Positions 57,560 through 64,000 of a stretch of 64,000 nt of DNA are shown here, piece after piece. Where the stretch lies: positions 1 to 64,000 of the forward strand of contig NZ_JABCPZ010000011.1 of NCBI RefSeq assembly GCF_013283785.1, read 5' to 3'. The notes beneath the pieces were generated by a model. The model did not search any database, was not told the origin of the DNA, and worked only from the letters and a program-made list of their open reading frames with translations. Each line of letters begins with the position of its first letter. Within the stretch, counting starts at the first letter, position 1. The stretch comes from Nonomuraea antri (GTDB lineage: Bacteria; Actinomycetota; Actinomycetes; Streptosporangiales; Streptosporangiaceae). Position numbers and translations under genes: made by a program.

Positions 57560-58740
57560 GGGGGCGCGAGTCGTTCGCGATGGCGCTGGAGGCGCTGCGG
57601 GTCAACCGGCTGCGTACCGTGCTGACCATGCTCGGCGTGATCATCGGGGTGCTCGCCGTGGTGATCCTGGTGGCCGTCGGCACCGGCGCCAAGGACGCGA
57701 TCGAGAAGCAGATCTCCGGCCTGGGCACCAACATCATCCTGGTCGTGCCCGGCCGGATCAGCCTCGGCGCCGCCCCGACGCAGAGCAAGCTCACCCTGGC
57801 CGACGCCGCCTACGTGCGCCGCGTGGTCGGCGATCCGTCGAAGGTGACGGTGTCGCTGCAGTCGGGCGAGACCGTGCGGGTCAACCGGGTCGAGGCGTTC
57901 GTCACGGTGGTCGGCACCGACCAGTACCTGGTCAACATCTTCGAACGGCCGCTCGACAAGGGCCGCACGCTGAGCGAGACCGACGTCGACACCAGGCGCC
58001 GGGTGGCCGTGCTCGGCGCCGAGGTGGCCGACAGGCTGTTCGGCGACCTCGACCCGATCGGCCGCCAGGTGACCATCTCAGGGGCCAGGTTCCGGGTCGT
58101 GGGCGTCTACGCCACGGTCGGGCAGACGTTCGGCGTCTCGCGCGACCAGGAGGTCCACATCCCGGTCACGACCGCGCAGCGGCTGCTCGGCATCGCCAGG
58201 GTGAACGGGTTCGCGGTCGGCGCGTCGTCGGCCGAGGAGGTCGACCCGCTCAACGAGAAGGTGACGGCGGCGCTGCGCGCCAGGTATCCGGGCGAGCAGT
58301 TCTCCGGCGTCACCCAGACCGCGCTGCTCGGCACGATCGGCAGCGTGCTCGGCATGCTCACCGGCGTGCTGGCCGCCATCGCGGGCATCTCGCTGCTGGT
58401 CGGCGGCGTCGGGGTGTCGAACATCATGCTGGTCAGCGTGCGCGAGCGGACGCGCGAGATCGGGCTGCGCAAGGCGCTGGGCGCCAGGCAGCGCGACATC
58501 CTGGCCCAGTTCCTCATCGAGGCGGTGCTGCTGACCACCATCGGCGGCCTGATCGGGATCGTGCTCGGGGTGGGCGGCGCGCTGGCCATCGCCGCGTTCA
58601 CCGAGGTGCCGACGTCGATCACGTGGTGGTCGATCGTGCTGGCGTTCGGGGTGTCGGCGGCGGTCGGGGTGTTCTTCGGCGTGGCGCCGGCGCGGCGGGC
58701 GGGCCGGCTCGATCCGGTCATCGCCCTCCGCGCCGAGTGA
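57556..58740 (+). CDS. MacB-like ABC permease
   Basis: 394 residues: N-terminal helix (~20-45), large extracytoplasmic MacB_PCD domain (~50-245), then three helices in the FtsX-type domain (~270-390) with the conserved VGVSNIMLVSVRERTREIGLRKALGA motif. Completes a tripartite-like efflux operon. Substrate unknown. Confidence 0.93.
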
Positions 58741-58758
58741 TCGCCGCGCGCCCGGGGT

Positions 58759-59499
58759 TCAGGCGTCGCGCCGCTTCATCAGGACGGCCGCCGCCAGCAT
58801 CGGCACGACCGCCCACAGCAGGTAGACGCCGAGCCCGGACCACGGCCCCAGCGGGTTGCTGTCGGAGTCCATCACGACCTGCAGGCCCGCGTTGGTGGTG
58901 AAGTGGTTGTGCACGGCCACGCCCCACTCGCCCGGCAGCATCGACGTGAGCTGCGGCAGGACCAGCATCAGTGCCATGGCCGCGACGATCGCGCCGGGCG
59001 TGTGCCTGACGAGCGCGCCCAGCGCCAGCCCGAGCAGCCCGCAGACGGTGAGGTAGGCGCCGGCCCCGATCACCTGCTGGGCCGCACCGCCCAGGTCGAA
59101 CGTCTCCGGCTGGATGACCAGCACGCCGACCAGCACCGCGCCCGCCGAGGCGATCGTGGAGACGACCAGGGCGACGAGCGTGAACACCACGATCTTGGCC
59201 GTCAGCAGCTTCATGCGCTGGGGCACGGCCTGCAGCGAGATGCGGATGCCGCCGGTGCGGTACTCGCTGGAGATCACCAGCACGCCGAGCGTGGCCATGG
59301 CCACGGCGGCGAACATGATGCCGTTGAGACTGATGCCGGCCACCTCGCCGGGCGGGATCGGCGAGTCGGCCTGGCTCTTCGCCGCGTACGCGACGAGCCC
59401 GCCGAGGCCCAGCATGAGCAGGGCGGTGACGGCCAGCGTCCAGACCGTCGAGCGAACCGAGCGGATCTTGGTCCATTCGGACCTGAGGACGTGTGTCAT
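58759..59499 (-). CDS. ABC-2 type permease
   Basis: 246 residues with six hydrophobic helices; starts MTHVLRSEWTKIRSVRST, the typical beginning of actinomycete ABC-2 subunits. ATG 59499 overlaps the ATPase stop (ATGA). Last gene of a leftward export unit placed next to a two-component system. Confidence 0.9.
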   Translation of the reverse strand: MTHVLRSEWTKIRSVRSTVWTLAVTALLMLGLGGLVAYAAKSQADSPIPPGEVAGISLNGIMFAAVAMATLGVLVISSEYRTGGIRISLQAVPQRMKLLTAKIVVFTLVALVVSTIASAGAVLVGVLVIQPETFDLGGAAQQVIGAGAYLTVCGLLGLALGALVRHTPGAIVAAMALMLVLPQLTSMLPGEWGVAVHNHFTTNAGLQVVMDSDSNPLGPWSGLGVYLLWAVVPMLAAAVLMKRRDA

Positions 59500-60386
59500 G
59501 CCGAGAACTCCAGACTGTCCTTGGTCAGCTCCATGTACGCGGCCTCCAGCGAGGGCTGCACGAACGTCAGCTCCTCCAGCGGGATGCCGGCCCGTGCCGT
59601 GATCGTGCCGATCTCCAGCGTGCTCATCGCGGTGACGCGCAGGTGGTCGGGGTGCATCTCGGCCACCTTGATCAGCTCGGCGACCTCGGCCAGGCGCGGC
59701 GAGCGCACCCGGACGTAGCCCTGCGAGCTGCGCCCGATGAACTCCTCCACGCTGGTGTCGGCGATGAGGCGGCCCTTGCCGATCACGATGAGGTGGTCGG
59801 CGGTCTGCGCCATCTCGCTCATCAGGTGGCTGGAGACGAACACCGTCCGTCCCTCGGCGGCCAGTTTGCGCATCAGCGTGCGGATCCACAGGATGCCGTC
59901 CGGGTCGAGGCCGTTGACCGGCTCGTCGAACAGCAGGATCTCCGGATCGCCGAGCAGCGCGGCGGCGATGCCCAGCCGCTGCGACATGCCCAGCGAGAAG
60001 CCGCCGACGCGGCGCTTGGCCACCTCGCGCAGCCCGACGATGTCCAGCACCTCCTCCACCCGGCTCGCCGGGATGGCGTTGCTCTGGGCGATGGCCAGAA
60101 GGTGGTTGCGCGCGCTGCGCCCGCCGTGCACGGCCTTGGCGTCCAGCAGCGCGCCCACCTTGCGCAGCGGGGACTTCAACCGTTCGTACGGCACGCCGTC
60201 CACCAGCACGTCGCCGGACGAGGGGAGGTCCAGGCCGAGGATCATGCGCATGGTAGTGGACTTGCCGGCGCCGTTCGGCCCGAGGAATCCGGTCACCTGA
60301 CCGGGCTCGACGTCGAACGACAGGTCCGCCACGGCCACGGTCTTCCCGTAGCGCTTGCTCAGGTTCGTTGCCCGAATCGCGGTCAT
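59496..60386 (-). CDS. ABC-2 exporter ATP-binding protein
   Basis: 296 residues. Walker A GPNGAGKST (~35-43), signature FSLGMSQRLGIA (~131-142), Walker B EILLFDEPVNGLD (~150-162), then a C-terminal regulatory region ending in EAAYMELTKDS. Pairs with the permease. Its upstream region carries a GTAGGA-N6-TCCTAC repeat. Confidence 0.93.
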   Translation of the reverse strand: MTAIRATNLSKRYGKTVAVADLSFDVEPGQVTGFLGPNGAGKSTTMRMILGLDLPSSGDVLVDGVPYERLKSPLRKVGALLDAKAVHGGRSARNHLLAIAQSNAIPASRVEEVLDIVGLREVAKRRVGGFSLGMSQRLGIAAALLGDPEILLFDEPVNGLDPDGILWIRTLMRKLAAEGRTVFVSSHLMSEMAQTADHLIVIGKGRLIADTSVEEFIGRSSQGYVRVRSPRLAEVAELIKVAEMHPDHLRVTAMSTLEIGTITARAGIPLEELTFVQPSLEAAYMELTKDSLEFSA

Positions 60387-60452
60387 GACGCAAGCTTCGC
60401 CGCCGCGTGCCCCGATTTCTTCCTGCCGGAGAACCGTTCGCCCGGCGGCCGG

Positions 60453-60470
60453 GTAGGAGCCTGGTCCTAC
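60453..60470. promoter_or_regulatory. Inverted repeat GTAGGA-N6-TCCTAC upstream of the ABC-2 genes
   Basis: Perfect 6-bp arms, about 70 nt before the ATPase ATG and touching the stop of the response-regulator gene. A likely NarL-family regulator site. Confidence 0.5.
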
Positions 60471-61132
60471 TCTCCTGGTCGGATCAGCCCCGCCTCGTAG
60501 GCGACGATCACGGCCTGCGCCCGGTCCCTGGCGTCGATCTTGGCGAACAGGCTCGTCACGTGGTTCTTGACGGTCGACGGCGAGACCGCCAGCTCGGCCG
60601 CGATCTCCTGGTTGGACCTGCCGCGGGCGATCAGCACCAGGATCTCGCGTTCACGCTCGGTCAGCACGGTCAGCGCGGCGGGCGCCTTCCTGGCCCGCGA
60701 GGCCCGGACGAACGTGCCGATCAGCCGGGTCAGCAGCCGCGGTGCGACCGCGGACTCGCCCCGGTGCACCACCCGCACGCCCTCGATCAGCTCCTCGGGC
60801 GAGACGTCCTTGGGCAGGAAGCCGTCGGCGCCCGCGCGCAGCGCCGCGACCACGTTCTCGTCCAGGTCGAACGTGCTCAGCGCGAGCACTCTGACCTCGG
60901 GTTGCCGCGCGGTGATCAGCTCGGTGGCGCGGACCCCGTCGAGCCCGGGCATGTGCAGATCCATCAGCACCACGTCGGGCACGAGCCGCCCGGCCAGCTC
61001 CACCGCCTGAGCGCCGCCCGGGGCCTCGCCCACGACCTCCAGGTCGGGCTGCGCGTCGAGCATCAGCCTGAAGCCCTTGCGCACCAGCTCGTGGTCGTCG
61101 ACCAGCAGCACCCGGATCTTGTCGGCGCTCAC
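60467..61132 (-). CDS. NarL/LiaR-type response regulator
   Basis: 221 residues: receiver with Asp58 (VVLMDLHMPGLDG), Ser/Thr and Lys positions (ALSTFD; FLPKDVSPEEL), LuxR HTH (LTEREREILVLIARGRSNQEIA). GTG start overlaps the kinase stop (GTGA). Probably activates the neighbouring ABC-2 genes. Confidence 0.93.
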   Translation of the reverse strand: MSADKIRVLLVDDHELVRKGFRLMLDAQPDLEVVGEAPGGAQAVELAGRLVPDVVLMDLHMPGLDGVRATELITARQPEVRVLALSTFDLDENVVAALRAGADGFLPKDVSPEELIEGVRVVHRGESAVAPRLLTRLIGTFVRASRARKAPAALTVLTEREREILVLIARGRSNQEIAAELAVSPSTVKNHVTSLFAKIDARDRAQAVIVAYEAGLIRPGE

Positions 61133-62253
61133 ACCTTCTCCAGCGGGAGGCGGGCGTGCACGCGGAAGCCGCCGCCCTGGCGCGGCCCGGTGGACAGCTG
61201 GCCGCCGCACAGCGCCACCCGCTCGGCCATGCCGCCGAGCCCGAAGCCCGGCGCGAGCGGCTGCTTGGGCACGCCGTCGTCGAGCACCTCCACCTCCACC
61301 TCCGTCATGCCGTAGGCCAGCCTGACGCTCGCCTTGGCGCTGAGCGCGTGCTTGCGCGTGTTGGTCAGCGCCTCCTGCACGATTCTGTACACCGCGTGGT
61401 CCACCGCGGCGGGCAGGGTGACGGGTTCGCCCGTCACGGTCAGCACCGCGGGCAGCCCGGCGGTCCTGGCCTCCTGGATGAGCGAGGGCAGCCGGTTGGC
61501 GCCCACCCCGGTCGCCGCGTCGGCGCCGTCGCCGTCGGCCCTGAGCACGTCGAGCAGCTGCCGCATCTCGGCCAGCGCCTGCCTGGCGGTCTGCTCGGCG
61601 CTCTCCAGCGCGTCGCGGGTGACCTCCTGCTCGGGCGGCAGCGTCGCCCGCGCGCCGCCGACCAGCGCGTTGATCACGCTGATGTGGTGCGCGACCACGT
61701 CGTGCAGCTCCCTGGCGATGCGCCGGCGCTCGGCGCGCACCGCGCTGTCGGCCGCCTCGCGCCGCCGGCGCCGGTTCAGCTCGTGCCTGAGCCGGAGGAA
61801 CTGCCCGACGCCCACGGGTATCGCGCTGAAGATCAGCCCGGCCAGCCATCCGCTGACTCCCGGCGTCTCCAACTCGAACGAGATCGCGTACGTGGCGGCC
61901 ACGAACCCCAGCGTGATGGCGGCGGTGCGGCCCCTGGTGAAGCGGCCCAGGCCGTAGAGGGCGAGCGTGCCAGGCACGCCGATGAAGTTGGTGATGTCGA
62001 TCAGCATGGAGATCGCGTCGACGGTGACCACGAAGGCGGTGACGGCCACCGGCCTGGTGCGGTACACCAGCAGCGGGACCATGCAGATCAGGAACTGCCC
62101 GGTGGCCAGCGCCAGCTCCCGGTCGTTCCTGACCAGCCCGAAGTACAGCCCGAAGATCGCGGGCAGACTGACGAGCACGACCATAGTCGTGTCCTGGACC
62201 CGCGGGCGCTGGAAGAACCGCCAGGTGACGAGGAAGGGACGCGCCAAGCGCAC
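61129..62253 (-). CDS. DesK/LiaS-type membrane histidine kinase
   Basis: 374 residues. About five to six membrane helices (~20-165), then HisKA_3 with the phosphoacceptor in RRRIARELHDVVAHHIS and an HATPase_c domain (EALTNTRKHA; GLGGMAERV). GTG 62253 is chosen because TAGTGT lies exactly 6 nt upstream; a TTG at 62259 is possible. The sensed signal is probably a cell-envelope or drug stress. Confidence 0.9.
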   Translation of the reverse strand: MRLARPFLVTWRFFQRPRVQDTTMVVLVSLPAIFGLYFGLVRNDRELALATGQFLICMVPLLVYRTRPVAVTAFVVTVDAISMLIDITNFIGVPGTLALYGLGRFTRGRTAAITLGFVAATYAISFELETPGVSGWLAGLIFSAIPVGVGQFLRLRHELNRRRRREAADSAVRAERRRIARELHDVVAHHISVINALVGGARATLPPEQEVTRDALESAEQTARQALAEMRQLLDVLRADGDGADAATGVGANRLPSLIQEARTAGLPAVLTVTGEPVTLPAAVDHAVYRIVQEALTNTRKHALSAKASVRLAYGMTEVEVEVLDDGVPKQPLAPGFGLGGMAERVALCGGQLSTGPRQGGGFRVHARLPLEKV

Positions 62254-62259
62254 GATCAA

Positions 62260-62265
62260 ACACTA
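62260..62265 (-). promoter_or_regulatory. -10 hexamer TAGTGT, leaderless histidine kinase gene
   Basis: TAGTGT on the minus strand, 6 nt before the GTG at 62253; no ribosome-binding site. Confidence 0.5.
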
Positions 62266-62372
62266 ATTCACATTTTTCTGGATTTTTCCAAATGATCAAC
62301 ATGACTTGCCCGGGCTACAGCCGCCCGCGCGTGCTGCGGTAACGTCGGCCCCAGGGCAAGGGGAGGGCAGGC

Positions 62373-63536
62373 ATGAGCCGAACGGCACGCGTCATCTGGG
62401 ACGACGCGCTCACCTCGTACGACTTCGGCCCAGATCACCCGCTCGCGCCCGTCAGGGTGGAGCTGACGATGGCGCTGGCCCGCTCGCTCGGCGTGCTCGA
62501 CCAGGTGGAGCTGGCCGGCTGCGTCCCGGCCACCGACGACGAACTGGCCCTGGTGCACAAGCGCGACTACATCGAGGCGGTCAAGCGGGTCTCCGCCGAC
62601 GGCCGTCCCGACCTGCGGGCCGGGCTCGGCACGCCCGACAACCCGGCGTTCAAGGGCGTGCACGAGGCCTCCGCGCTGATCGCGGGCGCCTCGCTGGCCG
62701 CCGCCCGCGCGGTGTGGGAGGGCACGGCCGAGCACGCGGTGAACATCGCCGGCGGCCTGCACCACGCCATGCCGGCCGGGGCCAGCGGCTTCTGCGTCTA
62801 CAACGACCCCGCGCTGGCCATCGCCTGGCTGCTGGCCCAGGGCGCGCGCCGCATCGCGTACGTGGACGTCGACGTGCACCACGGCGACGGCGTGCAGGCC
62901 ATGTTCTACGACGACCCGCGGGTGCTGACGATCAGCCTGCACGAGAGCCCGCGCACGCTGTTCCCCGGCACCGGCTACCCGGAGGAGACCGGGCTCGACG
63001 GCACCGCGGTGAACGTGGCGCTGCCGGCCGGCTGCGGCGACGCGGGCTGGCTGCGCGCCTTCCACGCGGTCGTGCCGCCGCTGCTGGCCGAGTTCAGGCC
63101 GGAGATCCTGGTGACCCAGCACGGCTGCGACAGCCACGCGCTCGACCCGCTGGCGAACCTGATGCTCAGCCTCGACTGCCAGCGGGCCGCGTACGCCGCC
63201 CTGCACCGCCTGGCGCACGAGACGGCCGGCGGCCGGTGGATCGTGACCGGCGGCGGCGGTTACGAGCTGGTCCAGGTGGTACCCAGGGCCTGGACGCACC
63301 TCATCGCCGAGGCGGCTGGACACCCGGTCGATCCGGCCACCGCGACGCCGCAGGATTGGCGGCAGTTCGTCAGGGAACGCACCGGAGAGACACCACCGGC
63401 CACGATGACGGACGGCCGTAACCCGGAATTTCGGGACCTGTCCGGAGGTTATGACCCTTCGGACCCCATTGACCGTGCGGTCATGGCGACCCGGCACGCG
63501 GTGTTCCCCCTGCACGGCCTGATCCCGATGCCCTGA
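62373..63536 (+). CDS. acuC: Acetoin utilization protein AcuC (class I histone-deacetylase-like)
   Basis: 387 residues. Zinc-dependent lysine deacetylase fold: GGLHHAMPAGASGFCVYNDPALA (active-site His pair), YVDVDVHHGDGVQAMFYDDPRVLT (metal Asp/His), a further metal Asp in QHGCDSHALDPL, and VTGGGGY. In Bacillus AcuC deacetylates acetyl-CoA synthetase; the target here is unknown. ATG with AGGGGAGGG upstream. Confidence 0.93.
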   Translation: MSRTARVIWDDALTSYDFGPDHPLAPVRVELTMALARSLGVLDQVELAGCVPATDDELALVHKRDYIEAVKRVSADGRPDLRAGLGTPDNPAFKGVHEASALIAGASLAAARAVWEGTAEHAVNIAGGLHHAMPAGASGFCVYNDPALAIAWLLAQGARRIAYVDVDVHHGDGVQAMFYDDPRVLTISLHESPRTLFPGTGYPEETGLDGTAVNVALPAGCGDAGWLRAFHAVVPPLLAEFRPEILVTQHGCDSHALDPLANLMLSLDCQRAAYAALHRLAHETAGGRWIVTGGGGYELVQVVPRAWTHLIAEAAGHPVDPATATPQDWRQFVRERTGETPPATMTDGRNPEFRDLSGGYDPSDPIDRAVMATRHAVFPLHGLIPMP

Positions 63537-63550
63537 ACGAGGAAGAGCCT

Positions 63551-64000
63551 GTGCTGAGCCGCGACGCACTCCGTGAGCACCTGATCTACAGCCGCATCGC
63601 CGGCGATGTCGCGACCCCTCGCGAGAACAACCTGGACCACTACAGCTCGGTCGCCAACCGCGATCCGTACTACATGCTCGGGCTGACGTTCGAGCAGCCG
63701 TGGCCGTTCCGCGACGTGCTGGCGCAGATGGCCAAGGCCTGCGGCGTGGTCCCCGACGCCGGGCACCGCTGGGGCCAGGACACCATCGACCCCGACCGCA
63801 CCATCGACGCGCTCGACGCGATGGCGCTCAGGATCGCCGCCGCGCTGTCGCAGGAGAACCCGAAGGTCCTGGTGGCCACCGGGCACCCGACCGGGCTGCT
63901 GGCCGTGCACCTGCCGCTGGCCAGGTTCTGCGCCGAGCACGGCGCGACGCTGATCACGCCGGCCGAGGGCTGGACGTACGCGGGCTCGGGTTTCGGCCGT
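63551..64000 (+). CDS. Phosphatase-like protein (C-terminal part outside window)
   Basis: First 150 codons visible, no stop before the edge. MLSRDALREHLIYSRIAGDVATPRENNLDHY, then VLVATGHPTGLL and PLARFCAEHGATL. The order acuC-then-this matches an actinomycete neighbour annotated as a phosphatase in Streptomyces, as I recall; the domain itself is not diagnosable from this half. GTG with GAGGAAG upstream, 14 nt after acuC, so likely co-transcribed. Confidence 0.7.
   Translation, partial: MLSRDALREHLIYSRIAGDVATPRENNLDHYSSVANRDPYYMLGLTFEQPWPFRDVLAQMAKACGVVPDAGHRWGQDTIDPDRTIDALDAMALRIAAALSQENPKVLVATGHPTGLLAVHLPLARFCAEHGATLITPAEGWTYAGSGFGR

Overview
The window is about 64 kb of high-GC DNA with dense genes, many GTG starts, frequent 1-4 nt start/stop overlaps and several apparently leaderless promoters. 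This points to a filamentous actinomycete. The gene families (BldG locus, HspR-controlled dnaK operon, XRE-DUF397 pair, MmyB-like regulators, a CU044_5270-type protein next to an ECF sigma factor, a DUF5708 protein) and the absence of mycolate genes fit the Streptosporangiaceae, perhaps Nonomuraea. The genus is an inference, not a demonstration. I see no rRNA, tRNA, CRISPR array, insertion sequence or intact prophage.

Layout. 1-6.3 kb: a DEAD/DEAH helicase (cut by the window edge) divergent from bldG and its anti-sigma partner, then a 1.75 kb G-rich gene-poor gap holding a degenerate ~44-bp tandem repeat, then the proton-pumping pyrophosphatase hppA. 6.4-8.3 kb: a 37-residue membrane peptide overlapping a SixA-type phosphatase, and serB. 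8.5-14 kb: three paralogous small secreted DUF11-like proteins flank a queA/SDR pair and a divergent DevS/DevR-like two-component system. 14-20.6 kb: a Ser/Thr kinase fused to a seven-bladed WD40 sensor, a lone ABC ATPase, an SPFH protein and a TauE-type transporter. 20.7-25.3 kb: a leftward set of redox genes (NmrA-like, Rieske-DUF2231, HD hydrolase, molybdopterin oxidoreductase). 25.4-28.2 kb: an accessory patch with two element-like small genes and an XRE-DUF397 pair. 28.4-36.7 kb: MFS/MmyB regulator, CapA-like lipoprotein, EphD-like hydrolase-SDR fusion with TetR, and small membrane or secreted proteins. 36.8-45.3 kb: the full heat-shock operon dnaK-grpE-dnaJ-hspR-clpB (leftward) with two HAIR operators and a divergent sigma/membrane-partner pair. 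45.3-53.7 kb: two giant tandem secreted paralogs (sugar-dehydrogenase propeller + PKD + LamG + FN3 + LamG) and a lipoprotein. 53.7-64 kb: proline dehydrogenase, proC, a MacA/MacB-type efflux operon, an ABC-2 exporter with its own two-component system, acuC and a partial phosphatase-like gene.

How parts fit together. Several regulatory circuits can be read from the DNA: HspR with two HAIR boxes around the dnaK promoter; a shared -35/-10 and TGTCC-N6-GGACA element in front of both giant secreted paralogs; a shared TTTGC direct repeat in front of two of the three transcription units or genes of the small secreted family; a DosR-like palindrome beside the DevS/DevR-like pair; and inverted repeats at the MFS/MmyB, ephD/tetR, XRE-DUF397 and ABC-2 promoters. 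Nothing here amounts to a proven new system. The best candidates for something undescribed are the three-paralog secreted family around the two-component system and the paired giant glycan-recognition/sugar-dehydrogenase proteins with matching promoters.
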